DNA of 64,000 bases, from the NCBI RefSeq assembly GCF_025813715.1, contig NZ_CP107532.1, forward strand, positions 5,138,501 to 5,202,500. The letters are read 5' to 3'. How positions within the stretch are numbered: the stretch's first letter is position 1; each line of letters begins with the position of its first letter. Below the pieces are notes generated by a model. That model was not told the DNA's origin, ran no database searches, and saw only the letters and a program-made list of their open reading frames with translations. Shown here piece after piece: positions 1-8,577 of the stretch. The stretch comes from Methylobacterium sp. FF17 (GTDB taxonomy: Bacteria > Pseudomonadota > Alphaproteobacteria > Rhizobiales > Beijerinckiaceae). The position numbers were made by a program, and so were the translations under genes.

Positions 1-272
1 GTGCCGCTGTCGAGCAGGATCGGCGAAGCGCCCACCAGCCCCTCGCGCCCGATGAGGCCGACTTCGATCTTGCCCTCCGCCCGTTCGACCGTGATGGAGG
101 CGTAGCCGACCTCCGGGAAGAAGAGCCGGGTGACCGGCTCATGCGGTGTGATCAGCGTCTGGCGGAGTTCGGTTCGGACCCGCTGGAGATAGGGGCCGAC
201 GAGCGCGAAGTCCTCGTGAGACAGACGTCCGAGCAGGCGATTGCGGACGCTGGCTTGCTGCGGCGGCGACAC
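1..272 (-). CDS. Crp/Fnr-family transcriptional regulator, N-terminal part
   Basis: The reading frame running left from a GTG at 270-272 is open to the window edge, so only about 90 N-terminal residues are present. They include EPVTRLFFPEVGYASIT and VGLIGREGLVG, which match the start of the cNMP-binding beta-barrel of Crp/Fnr regulators; the DNA-binding helix-turn-helix lies outside the window. AAGGAG sits about 8 bases upstream of the GTG, which supports this start. The effector is unknown; many alphaproteobacterial members with this short form sense oxygen, redox or nothing identified. Family confidence is good, function is open. Confidence 0.75.
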   Translation of the reverse strand, partial: MSPPQQASVRNRLLGRLSHEDFALVGPYLQRVRTELRQTLITPHEPVTRLFFPEVGYASITVERAEGKIEVGLIGREGLVGASPILLDSG

Positions 273-575
273 GGCCCTGCTCCTTTGCGGGAAGAGCACG
301 CCACCTCTCTCGAGCACCTGCATCCCGGGACCCTCGCAAGCGATGCCAACCGATGCGCGTGTGCCCAAGCCCTGTCTCTAATCCAGATTAGGATCAGCGG
401 TTTTCAACGCACCCGACCCATTGTCGATCGCGCCCGGGCCGTTCCCGAAGGGCTCGCGTCGCTTGGGATCGGCGCTCCCGCTTGCCCGTGTGTCACGCGG
501 GACGAGCTTGGGAGGGCGGAGTGCGGCTCTCGGCCCTGTACCTCGATCTGCGCCAGCGTGCCGTGGCCAGGAGCG
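273..575. other. Intergenic gap with a small palindrome
   Basis: No gene is supported here. A short palindrome, CTAATC-CA-GATTAG at 378-391, lies about 110 bases upstream of the Crp/Fnr start and could be an operator. This is inference from symmetry alone. Confidence 0.3.
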
Positions 576-1364
576 TCAGTCCCGCCCCTCGATCATCACC
601 GTCCTCGCCCGTTCGATGGGCGACGGGCTCATGGCCATGGGGCCGTCGAAGGGGCGCTCGTGCAGGGCCACGAGGCCGAGGGTCGTCACCATGGCGATGG
701 AGAACAGCGTCAGCGAGGTGGCCTGCGCCATCGGGCGTTCGAGGTGCACGAAGCCGATGGCCACGAGCGTGAGGCCGGCCAGCACCATGAGGGTCAGCCA
801 TTTCGATTGATCGCTCTGCGCGTCGCTGAGGGCCAGACGCTCGCCCCGCGCCGTGCGCAGGTTCATCACCGCGTCGAGCAGGAGAGCATGGGCGGCCTGG
901 CCCGACGCGGAGTGCTTCGGGTCGGCGGCGGCCGCCATGAGTTGCCCGAGGGCTGCGCCGGCCTGGGACGAGGATGTCCCATCGGTCATCTTCGGCCATT
1001 CGTCGGTGATCAGGGCATCGGCGTAAGCCAACAGGGCGGTGCGGATCTCGCGCATGTCCGAGACCGTGGCGAGGCTGAGATCGTGGATGGCGAGGAGGTT
1101 CGAGCGCTCGTTCTGGACCACCCGCGCCGCCTGCCGATGACGCTCCCAGGCATCGTTGGCGACGAAGCCCGTCAGCAGGGAGAGCATCACCGAGATCGCG
1201 GTGAAGTAGGTCGGCACCAGGCCGAGGCCGAGGCACAGGATGGTGGGCCGCGTCCGGGACAGATTGGTAAGTGCGACGAGGAGCCCCGCAGCCACGGCGA
1301 ATACGCCCGCGAGGGTGGCGAAGATCAGCCAGACCGGCAGGTCGAGCCATAGGCTGAGGATCAT
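576..1364 (-). CDS. DUF4239-like membrane protein
   Basis: 262 residues from the ATG at 1362-1364, which has GGAG about 8 bases upstream; an earlier in-frame start would add a low-complexity, non-membrane leader and is less likely. Two hydrophobic segments at about residues 10-35 and 45-70 and two more near 185-235 bracket a soluble, helical middle part. The layout and the segment GFVANDAWERHRQAARVVQNE fit the DUF4239 (bestrophin-like) family, whose biochemical role is unknown. It is monocistronic as far as seen, in the same direction as the Crp/Fnr gene 300 bases downstream. Confidence 0.7.
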   Translation of the reverse strand: MILSLWLDLPVWLIFATLAGVFAVAAGLLVALTNLSRTRPTILCLGLGLVPTYFTAISVMLSLLTGFVANDAWERHRQAARVVQNERSNLLAIHDLSLATVSDMREIRTALLAYADALITDEWPKMTDGTSSSQAGAALGQLMAAAADPKHSASGQAAHALLLDAVMNLRTARGERLALSDAQSDQSKWLTLMVLAGLTLVAIGFVHLERPMAQATSLTLFSIAMVTTLGLVALHERPFDGPMAMSPSPIERARTVMIEGRD

Positions 1365-1648
1365 GCCGCATCTCCGTCCGGCGTTTCGGCGGGAATTGTA
1401 GGCCGCGGGCGCTACCGAAGCGTGAAGCAGGCTCGGACCGTGGCCGGGCCCGCCCTCGACCCCCCGCCTCGACGAGCCCTCACTCGAGCGCCGTCGGCCT
1501 GGGGTTGCGACCTGTCCGCGAGCGTCCGGTGTCCGCACGTAGGATACAAGGCAGGCCGCCAGGGCTGCCGTAAGGCCTCGGGACCACCGCCTCGAATGAC
1601 ACTGGCGGAACGCACCTCGCCTTCGTAAAGAAGGTTCGTCTCGCGGGT

Positions 1649-1933
1649 TCAGGGACGGTGGGCGAACTCAACGCTCGAGAGGGCGGACGTATGGCAGACG
1701 TAGTTACGGGCGATTTCGGCACCGGTCGTGAGGCACTGGACGGCCTCGAACGCATCTTCGGAGAAGCTGCGGGGCTCCGAGTCGGGCTCCGGCGTATCGA
1801 GGCGCCGCATGGAGACGAGCTGCAAGTGACAGTCGGTGCTCGGGCACTTTCCGTTCCTCGGCCCGTCGCTGTCGTTCTTGCAAACCCTGCTGGTGAGGAC
1901 GAGGTAGACCGGATCGGCAAGGCTGTGCTTCAA
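1649..1933 (-). CDS. Hypothetical protein, start uncertain
   Basis: The frame ends at 1649 and has the strong G/C preference at third codon positions expected of a real gene here, and it contains several cysteines (SRVCKNDSDG, CPSTDCHLQL, AVQCLTTG). The first usable start inside the frame is a TTG at 1931-1933, but the coding signature continues upstream to about 2044 (DEHWLTIERRPLGCRYTT, then ASDCSGAEAFCKLEG) with no ATG, GTG or TTG. Either a rare start codon is used or the 5' end has been damaged. No family recognised. Confidence 0.5.
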   Translation of the reverse strand: MKHSLADPVYLVLTSRVCKNDSDGPRNGKCPSTDCHLQLVSMRRLDTPEPDSEPRSFSEDAFEAVQCLTTGAEIARNYVCHTSALSSVEFAHRP

Positions 1934-2046
1934 GCCCTCCAGCTTGCAGAAAGCCTCCGCACCGGAGCAGTCTGACGCGGCAATCGTCGTGTATCGGCAG
2001 CCAAGGGGCCGCCTTTCGATGGTGAGCCAGTGCTCGTCCTCCGCAA

Positions 2047-2232
2047 CTACCGCCCCTTGTCCGCTTCCTTTTTTGCAAGCCGAAGTGCCTTCAACCGCAC
2101 CGTTTTGTCCTCGGTAGCTTGCCGGACAGCATCGTAGTCCGCCCGTGCCTCTCCGCCTGCACGAGCCCTTTCCAGGTGCTTGGCAGCCTTCGTTTCGCGG
2201 CGATCCTGCGCACCGCTGTCATCGCTTGTCAT
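2047..2232 (-). CDS. Small charged hypothetical protein
   Basis: 61 residues, very rich in Lys, Arg, Glu and Ala and probably one long helix (ETKAAKHLERARAGGEAR). GGGAG lies about 7 bases before the ATG at 2230-2232. It lies just upstream of the cysteine-rich frame that ends at 1649, and the two may be cotranscribed. No domain recognised; proteins of this size and composition are common in Methylobacterium. Confidence 0.6.
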   Translation of the reverse strand: MTSDDSGAQDRRETKAAKHLERARAGGEARADYDAVRQATEDKTVRLKALRLAKKEADKGR

Positions 2233-2271
2233 GATGCTCCCGCTTTGTGACCGGCCGTCGACTTCTGAGCT

Positions 2272-2811
2272 TTAGCGAGGCTTGGCTTGCCCGCCGGCCG
2301 TCCACCCGTGCGCCTGGATTGCCTTCGTCAGCTTCCCCTGGATCTCGGGCATGACCGACTGCATCCACTGCTGCGTCCCGGCCATCTGGGCTTGTGCGAG
2401 TTGCGGTTGCGCCGCAACGAGCCGCTTACCGGCCGGCGATGCGTAGAACGTCGCGATGGCCTGAAGATCGTCCTTCCCGAGCGCGACTGCAAAGCTGCGA
2501 GCCTGGATGTCGAGAAGCTCGTCGTAGTGTGCAGTCAGGGTCGGCAGCACGACCTCCTGGACGAGAACCTGCGCCTGGTCCTGCTGCTTGATCCCGATCT
2601 GCTGCATCATGCCGACCATGGGGGCGGCCACGGCATTCAGAAGCGCGGTGCGATCGCCCTGCATCTGCGCAACGACCTCTCGCGCGGCTTTCAGGGTCGC
2701 TGGGTCGGGGGCAGCGGCCGGAGGAGATGATGAAGTGGCAGGTTGAGCCATCGCCGAGCAAGGTAGCACGACGCTAAGGCAGAGGCTGGCAAGAAGTCGG
2801 GCCGGGCGCAT
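2272..2811 (-). CDS. Secreted DUF2059-like protein
   Basis: 179 residues from the ATG at 2809-2811. An N-terminal signal peptide (MRPARLLASLCLSVVLPCSA, cleavage near AMA-Q) is followed by a Pro/Ala linker and a helical domain with FYASPAGKRLVAAQPQLAQA, the hallmark segment of DUF2059. Members are periplasmic proteins of unknown role. The start was chosen because it puts the signal peptide at the very N-terminus; a start 33 bases upstream is possible. Confidence 0.75.
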   Translation of the reverse strand: MRPARLLASLCLSVVLPCSAMAQPATSSSPPAAAPDPATLKAAREVVAQMQGDRTALLNAVAAPMVGMMQQIGIKQQDQAQVLVQEVVLPTLTAHYDELLDIQARSFAVALGKDDLQAIATFYASPAGKRLVAAQPQLAQAQMAGTQQWMQSVMPEIQGKLTKAIQAHGWTAGGQAKPR

Positions 2812-2884
2812 GGCGTTTCCGATCGCAAGCGCCGCACGATCCAAAACCGCGCGGCTGATATCGCCCTGCTATCACAGTTCGGTG

Positions 2885-3145
2885 TCAAACCTGCCCAGGC
2901 TGACAGCCATAGGGGGGCACAGCGCGCGGGAACCGCTCCTTGATGTGCGCACAGCCCCAGCTACGGAGCGAGTCAGGCAGGCGGCGGTTCACCTCGATAC
3001 CAACCTCATCGTAGGGCGAAGCTCCAGCCGTCACGTAGCTGTACCAGCGCCAGCCGATCGTACCCAGTCCAGCAAGCAGAATGGCAAAGGCCACACAGGC
3101 AGCCGTAGCTACCCGCGATTGAGGAGGCCGCGCGTCTCGCGTCAT
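2885..3145 (-). CDS. Small single-pass membrane protein
   Basis: 86 residues with one transmembrane helix at about residues 13-32 (AACVAFAILLAGLGTIGW) and a soluble C-terminal part with two cysteines (SWGCAHIKER and PPYGCQPGQ), suggesting a periplasmic domain with a disulfide. No family recognised. Confidence 0.5.
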   Translation of the reverse strand: MTRDARPPQSRVATAACVAFAILLAGLGTIGWRWYSYVTAGASPYDEVGIEVNRRLPDSLRSWGCAHIKERFPRAVPPYGCQPGQV

Positions 3146-3549
3146 GCGAAGCTCTTATCGTTGACCACGGCCGCCTGCCGGCGGTCGCGGAGAGTTCGAA
3201 GTTTCATCACAGCCTCAGGCGCTTTGCGATGTTCGTGGGTGTCGTATTCCTAGGAGACCTCCACCAGACACAGGGAGTCTATCGAACGGTCATAGGTGCG
3301 TTGAAGACGTGGCCAGTTCGGGCATGCCGCGGGGGTATATCCATTCCGACACCCTGTCACCGGAGCGCACCTGAGATCTCGCGAATCGCCTTCAGGAATC
3401 CTGGCGGCGTGCGAAGTTGCGTACCGGCTCAGCGTGAGATGGACGATCCTGCCTGCCCGTGATCAGATCGGGCGGCTGGGCTCCTTAAACCGATCCTGCT
3501 TACAAGAGCTTCAACACACGCGAAAACCGAGTCTATCGACAGTTTAGGA
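3146..3549. other. Intergenic gap, nothing recognised
   Basis: About 400 bases between the small membrane protein and the DUF421 gene. Frames on either strand lack the local codon bias. No RNA gene or clear terminator is seen. Confidence 0.4.
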
Positions 3550-3990
3550 TCATTTTTTAGGCACTACTGTGATCGCGCCTGTATGTTCCACGATCGCGGA
3601 CTGCACGTCCACCAGGTTCGTGATGCCCTGCTGGCGCATCTCAGCCATGACATCCCGCGCATCGACGCGTCGCCGCCGCATCTGCTCATCGTCCCACGTG
3701 CCGTTGGAATAGATCACGACCGGATTGCCTTCTGTGACCATACCAATGGTCGGCCAGATGCGCTTGAGGTGCGATAGCGCCATGTGCAGACCAGCAATCG
3801 TGCAGAGCGCAAGCACAGCCCCGGTGATTGAACGGTCGTCGCCGAGGATCGGCGGTACAGCCATGCCGCCGAAGAAGAAGATCACTACCATGTCGAGTGG
3901 CGTAGCTGAACGCATGATCCGCTGCGTCGTAAGCCTCAGCAGGATCAGCACGATAAGGTACATCAATGCAGCGCGGAAAACAATTTCCAT
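3550..3990 (-). CDS. DUF421 (YetF-like) membrane protein
   Basis: 146 residues. Three hydrophobic segments in the first 75 residues (YLIVLILLRLTT; DMVVIFFFGGMAVPPIL; AVLALCTIAGLHMAL) precede a soluble domain with NPVVIYSNGTWDDEQMRRRR and MAEMRQQGITNLVDVQSAIV, the pattern of the DUF421/YetF family, in which the soluble domain ends in a small alpha/beta fold. Function is unknown; Bacillus relatives are linked to membrane-stress and spore phenotypes. It is followed upstream by another membrane protein gene in the same direction (4021-4524), possibly one unit. Confidence 0.8.
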   Translation of the reverse strand: MEIVFRAALMYLIVLILLRLTTQRIMRSATPLDMVVIFFFGGMAVPPILGDDRSITGAVLALCTIAGLHMALSHLKRIWPTIGMVTEGNPVVIYSNGTWDDEQMRRRRVDARDVMAEMRQQGITNLVDVQSAIVEHTGAITVVPKK

Positions 3991-4020
3991 GGCTACAGAT
4001 CCCTACTTCAGGATTGTCTG

Positions 4021-4524
4021 TCAGGGATAGATGAAGAGCGGCAGCATGAGGTCTTCACCGTGTGCTGATAGCTTGGCTTGCACGGAGCCGACGATGCGAG
4101 GCGCTAGCTTGAACATGACCTTGCCTTGACGCTCCGGCCCGAGACGAAAGGTATAGGTCACGCCATGCGGTGTCGCATCGACGGACACGGCACGTGGTTG
4201 GGTCGAGCCGATCGAGGCATGGTCAAGAAGGTCGGAACCGAGTTCGACCCGCAGGATATCTTCCGTCAACGGGCGCGTGACGGCGACTATCATCTCAGTC
4301 GGCGCATTGGCTCTCAAGAGACGTTCATAGGTCACGGCCAAAGGGGTGTTCGGGAAGGTTCCCGTCGCTTTGGAAAGCCAGCCTTGGCCGAACAGTCCCG
4401 CGAGGCCTGCAACGACGATCAGAGCAACCAGGCTTTGCAGAATGGTTTGTGCTCGGCTCCACCAAGCCTCGAAGCCGGTATTTGGCTCGATCTCGGTTTC
4501 GGTCGCATCCGCCGAGGTTATCAT
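4021..4524 (-). CDS. Single-pass membrane protein of unknown function
   Basis: 167 residues from the ATG at 4522-4524. One transmembrane helix (ILQSLVALIVVAGLAGLFGQ, about residues 27-46) is followed by a mostly beta domain ending in GKVMFKLAPRIVGSVQAKLS. An ATG 93 bases further upstream would add a basic leader but would overlap the small frame ending at 4526. The 31-base gap to the DUF421 gene suggests cotranscription. No family recognised. Confidence 0.6.
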   Translation of the reverse strand: MITSADATETEIEPNTGFEAWWSRAQTILQSLVALIVVAGLAGLFGQGWLSKATGTFPNTPLAVTYERLLRANAPTEMIVAVTRPLTEDILRVELGSDLLDHASIGSTQPRAVSVDATPHGVTYTFRLGPERQGKVMFKLAPRIVGSVQAKLSAHGEDLMLPLFIYP

Positions 4525-4525
4525 C

Positions 4526-4717
4526 TCAGGGAGCCTCGGCAGAGCGTGTCGCGAAAGCGTCTCCACATAACCTGGGCGATTGAAGAACCGCCTGGGGAGG
4601 CGAAATTTCGCCTTCACCTACCTTCGTCGTTCCTGCTGTGGCTGGAGCAGCGCTCCGCTCCGCCTCAGCGGCCTCAAGATCGAGGAGCATATCCTGGATC
4701 TCGGCTGGTCCAATCAT
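4526..4717 (-). CDS. Possible small protein
   Basis: 63 residues beginning MIGPAEIQDMLLDLEAAEAE; the stop lies just before the ATG of the membrane protein gene (4522-4524), a spacing typical of coupled genes. The same frame stays open for about 90 bases upstream (VADPPSRIAEQQLAEG) without a start codon, so the true 5' end may be longer or degraded. No domain recognised. Confidence 0.35.
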   Translation of the reverse strand: MIGPAEIQDMLLDLEAAEAERSAAPATAGTTKVGEGEISPPQAVLQSPRLCGDAFATRSAEAP

Positions 4718-5156
4718 CGCGCTGCCCTCCGCAAGCTGCTGCTCTGCAATGCGAGAAGGAGGATCGGCGACGAGCCGTTCCCTACAAGGACGCCGCAGCC
4801 ATCTGGATCACCCGGGTGGTATCCGGACCTTCGACAGTGTCCGGAGGTTTACCCGACACGACAACCAGCCCGCGTTCTCGGTTGCCAGCCCAGCTTCGCG
4901 GGTTTGGGAGAGAGGTGAGGTCATTGGTGCGTCTGCCTCGGACAAAAGGAGCGATCGATTCCTGCTGCCTCTCGTGGCGGTCGCCGTAATGGTCCGTGGA
5001 ATTGTCGCCGTCGGGCTTCCTGTCCGTGGACCCTCAGCTATCTTGCGCACGTCGATGTTCTACCCTCAGGTTATCCCAGCGGTAACCGGAACGTGAACCG
5101 AATGATCAGCGCCCACGACGTGACGGAACGTCGGCTTCCCAACTCGTTGCTGCCCC
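4718..5156. other. Divergent intergenic region
   Basis: About 440 bases between leftward genes and the rightward kinase gene. It must hold the promoters for both directions, but no confident -35/-10 pair or operator could be picked out. Confidence 0.35.
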
Positions 5157-7418
5157 ATGCCTGAGAACGCGTCCGAGGGCTTCCCGCTGTTCCTCGCAGG
5201 AGGTGGGGAGATGGGTGAGCTCATTCGATCCCACGACTGGTCCGGCTCGCCGCTCGGGCATCCGGATACTTGGCCGCCCTGCCTACGCTCAACCGTGAGC
5301 CTGCTGCTGGGGTCGCGGTTCCCGATGTTCGTGGGCTTCGGACCCGAGCTCGGGTTCGTCTACAACGATTCCTACGCGGAAATCCTCGGTGACAAGCATC
5401 CGGCCGCCCTTGGCGGTCGCTTCCAGGACATCTGGTCGGAGATCTGGCCCGACATCGTCCCGCTCATCGAGCGGGCGATGGCAGGCGAGGCGACCTGGTC
5501 CGAAAACTTGCCCCTCACCCTGAACCGGCATGGCTACGACGAGCCGACCTGGTTCACGTTCTCCTACTCGCCGGTGCGCGACGAGGAGGACAGGGTCGCG
5601 GGTATGTTTTGCGCCTGCACCGAGACGACCGGACGCGTCCAGGCCGAAGCGGCACTTCGCGAGAACGAGGCGCGCCTCAGGTTCCTCGACCGTCTTGGTA
5701 AGGAGGCGGCCAACAGCCTTGACGCCGACGCTATCCTCGCCACGACCACCCGCATGCTCGCCGAGCACCTCGGACTATCCAACTGCGCCTACGCGGACAT
5801 GGACCCGGACGAGGATGGGTTCACCATCCGTGGGGACTGGGCGGCCGAAGGGTCCCCGAGCATCGTCGGACACTACAGCCTCGCCGACTTCGGAAGGCGG
5901 GCCGTCGAAGACCTGGGCGCCGGCAGGCCTCTCGTCATCCACGACAACCTGGCGGAGTTGGAACCCGGGGAAGCGGCCACGTTCCAAGCCATCGGCATCG
6001 CGGCCACGATCTGCATGCCCCTCGTCAAGGACGGTCGCCTCACCGCGCTGATGGCCATCCACGATCGCGTGCCTCGCACCTGGACGGACCACGAGCTTGC
6101 CCTCCTCGGCGAGGTGACCGAGCGCTCGTGGGCACACATCGAACGTGTCCGGGCCGTTGCGGCACTGCGCGAGGCGGTCGCCGACCTCGAAGCCTTGAAC
6201 TTGACGCTCGAGCAGCGCGTGGAGGAACGGACCTCGCGGCTTTTCGAAACGGAAGAGGTTTTGAGGCAGTCGCAAAAGCTGGAGGCCGTGGGACAGCTCA
6301 CCGGGGGTGTTGCGCACGACTTCAACAACCTGCTGACCATCATCCGCTCGTCCGTGGATTTCCTGCTCCGGCCCGACCTGCCCGAAGCACGTCGGAGCCG
6401 CTACCTGCATGCAGTCTCCGAGACGGTCGAGCGCGCCTCCAAGCTCACGAGCCAACTCCTCGCGTTCGCCCGCCGTCAGACGCTCCAACCGGTGACGATC
6501 GACGTCGGTGCGCGGCTGCATGCCTTGGCCGATTTGCTCGATACGGTCACGGGCGCTCGCATCACGGTCGTGACCGAACTGCCGGAGCGGCCCTGCTTCA
6601 TCGAGGTGGACGTCAGCCAGTTCGAGACCGCCCTGGTGAACATGGCGGTGAACGCGCGCGACGCGATGGATGGCGAGGGAACGCTGACGCTGCGGCTCGC
6701 ATGCGGCTCGTCACTCCCCCCCATTCGGGGGCATGCCGGTTCTCCGGGCCCGTTCGCGGCGATATCGCTTGGGGATACGGGCAGCGGCATTCCTCCCGAC
6801 CTTCAAGCGCGGGTCTTCGAGCCGTTCTTCACCACGAAGGAAGTCGGCAAGGGGACGGGCCTCGGCCTCTCCCAGGTCTTCGGGTTCGCCAAGCAGTCGG
6901 GCGGGGATGTTACGTTCGAGAGCACTCCGTCTCTCGGCACGACCTTCACGCTCTATCTGCCGCAAGTCGCCGCCATGGCATCCTCTGGGGAGCCGGTGGT
7001 CGAGGCCGCCGAGGTTGAGCCGGGTGGTGCCGGCCAGAGGGTCCTGGTGGTCGAGGACAACATTGAGGTCGGACGCTTCGCGACGCAGATCCTGCACGAT
7101 CTTGGATACGAGACGACCTGGGCGACCAACGCCGAGGAGGCCTTGAACAAGCTCGGGCCGAGCGGGGCCGAGTTCGACGTGGTATTCTCGGACGTCGTGA
7201 TGCCTGGCATGGGTGGCGTCGCGCTCGCCAAGCTTCTACGGGACGAATTCCCTGACCTGCCGGTGGTCTTGGCCTCGGGTTATAGCCACGTCCTGGCCCG
7301 CGACGGGACGCACGGCTTCGAGCTCCTGAGCAAGCCTTACTCCGCGGATCAGGTCTCGCGCGTGCTTCGCCGGGTCGTTCGGGCTAAGCGGCGGGTATCA
7401 CCCGAGCCGATGTCATAG
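5157..7418 (+). CDS. PAS-GAF hybrid sensor histidine kinase with C-terminal receiver
   Basis: 753 residues. A PAS-like domain (residues ~30-165, with FSYSPVRDEEDRVAGMFC), a GAF domain (~175-335), a short coiled coil (VADLEALNLTLEQRVEER), the dimerisation/phosphoacceptor helix with GGVAHDFNNLL (His387), an HATPase with N box NARDAMDG, G1 box DTGSGIPP and F box EPFFTTKEVGKGTGLGL, and a receiver domain whose phospho-Asp lies in VVFSDVVMPG. No transmembrane helix, so it is a cytoplasmic sensor. The HWE-like features are absent; the HDFNN box marks the class common in Methylobacterium. It converges on the truncated PAS gene, overlapping its end by 35 bases. The signal is unknown. Confidence 0.93.
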   Translation: MPENASEGFPLFLAGGGEMGELIRSHDWSGSPLGHPDTWPPCLRSTVSLLLGSRFPMFVGFGPELGFVYNDSYAEILGDKHPAALGGRFQDIWSEIWPDIVPLIERAMAGEATWSENLPLTLNRHGYDEPTWFTFSYSPVRDEEDRVAGMFCACTETTGRVQAEAALRENEARLRFLDRLGKEAANSLDADAILATTTRMLAEHLGLSNCAYADMDPDEDGFTIRGDWAAEGSPSIVGHYSLADFGRRAVEDLGAGRPLVIHDNLAELEPGEAATFQAIGIAATICMPLVKDGRLTALMAIHDRVPRTWTDHELALLGEVTERSWAHIERVRAVAALREAVADLEALNLTLEQRVEERTSRLFETEEVLRQSQKLEAVGQLTGGVAHDFNNLLTIIRSSVDFLLRPDLPEARRSRYLHAVSETVERASKLTSQLLAFARRQTLQPVTIDVGARLHALADLLDTVTGARITVVTELPERPCFIEVDVSQFETALVNMAVNARDAMDGEGTLTLRLACGSSLPPIRGHAGSPGPFAAISLGDTGSGIPPDLQARVFEPFFTTKEVGKGTGLGLSQVFGFAKQSGGDVTFESTPSLGTTFTLYLPQVAAMASSGEPVVEAAEVEPGGAGQRVLVVEDNIEVGRFATQILHDLGYETTWATNAEEALNKLGPSGAEFDVVFSDVVMPGMGGVALAKLLRDEFPDLPVVLASGYSHVLARDGTHGFELLSKPYSADQVSRVLRRVVRAKRRVSPEPMS

Positions 7419-8490
7419 ACCCCGACGGCTGTGACGGGCCTCCGACAGACACTGCTTCGTCAAAGCCGAACCAAACCCCTGTTCGACGGCCAAGATACGT
7501 GCATGCCGGCTGGTCGGCACCGGCCGACCAGCCGGTCACCCGGCGGTCGGGGTCGAGGGTGAGGATGGCGTAGTCGGTGGCGCTGTCGAGGATGAGTTGC
7601 AGGCGCTGCTCACGCTCTCTCAGGTGCTCCTCGGCCTGCTTGCGCTCGGAGATGTCGAGCACGAACTCGATGGCGCCGTCCTCGATCCTGCGCGGGGCGA
7701 ACAGGCCCCACCGCCGCGAGCCGTCCTTGCGGACGTATTGCTTCTCGTAGGGCACCGCCTCGCCCAGGGTGGCGACCTGCTCGACCGCACGCTCCGAGGC
7801 CGGCCAGAACGCCTCCGGCGTCAACTCCTGCCAAGTCCTGCCAAGCGCCTCAGGCTCGCTGAAGCCGGTCATCTGGAGGAAGGCCTCATTGACTTCGGTG
7901 AGGCGGTAGTCATCGCTCCAGTGGATGATGCCGACCGTCCTGATCGCGAGGGCTGCCTGGATCCGGTCCGCGACTGCCCGTCGCTCCCGTTCGGCCATGA
8001 CCTGCGCGGTGGTTTCCCAACAGGCGCAGAAGAAGCCGGCGACGGCTCCATCCTCGCTTCGGACCGGCGTGTAGGAGAAGGCGAAATGCGCCTCCTCTGG
8101 CTCGCCGCGGCGATGCATCAGGAGCGTGATGTCGTCCATCTGGACGGCCTCACCGGCATAAGCCCGGTCGACGAGCGGCGTAAGGTCGTCCTGGATCTCG
8201 GACCAGACATCGAGAAAGGGTCGGCCAAGGGCCCAGGCGCGCTTCTCGGCCAAAATAGGTGCGTAGGCCTGATTGTGAATGAGGATGCGTTCCGGTCCCC
8301 AGACGATGAACATCGGCTGAGCTGAGCCGTCAATGACTTCGCACAGGGTCCGAAGCGAGCTCGGCCAGGTCTGCACCGGACCGAGTGGGGTCTCGTTCCA
8401 ATCCCGGGCGAGCGTTACCCTCAGAGGATTGGAAACGGCGGAATGGGGGTGAGTCGATAGCACTTCAGCGTTCGTGTGGATGAGAAGCAT
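7384..8490 (-). CDS. PAS-PAS sensor protein, probably a truncated kinase
   Basis: 368 residues from the ATG at 8488-8490; a TTG 54 bases upstream is an alternative. The first domain resembles residues 30-165 of the kinase at 5157 (FSYTPVRSEDGAVAGFFC), the second is a canonical PAS with PAC (TEVNEAFLQMTGFSEPEALG; KDGSRRWGLFAPRRIEDGA), and a third PAS starts (LDPDRRVTGWSAGAD) and then breaks off into about 40 residues of unrelated sequence that run into the 3' end of the convergent gene. The kinase core expected after such an array is missing. It may be a dead remnant or a kinase-less sensor. Confidence 0.75.
   Translation of the reverse strand: MLLIHTNAEVLSTHPHSAVSNPLRVTLARDWNETPLGPVQTWPSSLRTLCEVIDGSAQPMFIVWGPERILIHNQAYAPILAEKRAWALGRPFLDVWSEIQDDLTPLVDRAYAGEAVQMDDITLLMHRRGEPEEAHFAFSYTPVRSEDGAVAGFFCACWETTAQVMAERERRAVADRIQAALAIRTVGIIHWSDDYRLTEVNEAFLQMTGFSEPEALGRTWQELTPEAFWPASERAVEQVATLGEAVPYEKQYVRKDGSRRWGLFAPRRIEDGAIEFVLDISERKQAEEHLREREQRLQLILDSATDYAILTLDPDRRVTGWSAGADQPACTYLGRRTGVWFGFDEAVSVGGPSQPSGSMTSARVIPAA
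7508..7533. repeat. Perfect hairpin at the break point of the truncated sensor
   Basis: Ten-base perfect stem GGCTGGTCGG / CCGACCAGCC around a six-base loop. It lies exactly where the third PAS domain of the leftward gene stops matching its family. There is no T-run on either side, so it is not a typical intrinsic terminator. Confidence 0.6.
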
Positions 8491-8577
8491 ACTGGGTCGA
8501 GGAAGTTGCCCCTCAACCTTCGCCAGGCAGACGCCCCGGGGCAATCGTCCATCGGGGCGCGAACCGTCGTAAGCGTA

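Noticed and set aside
7508..7533. Intrinsic terminator for the kinase at 5157
   Set aside because: It is 90 bases past the stop with no T-run on that strand; it also lies inside the other gene.
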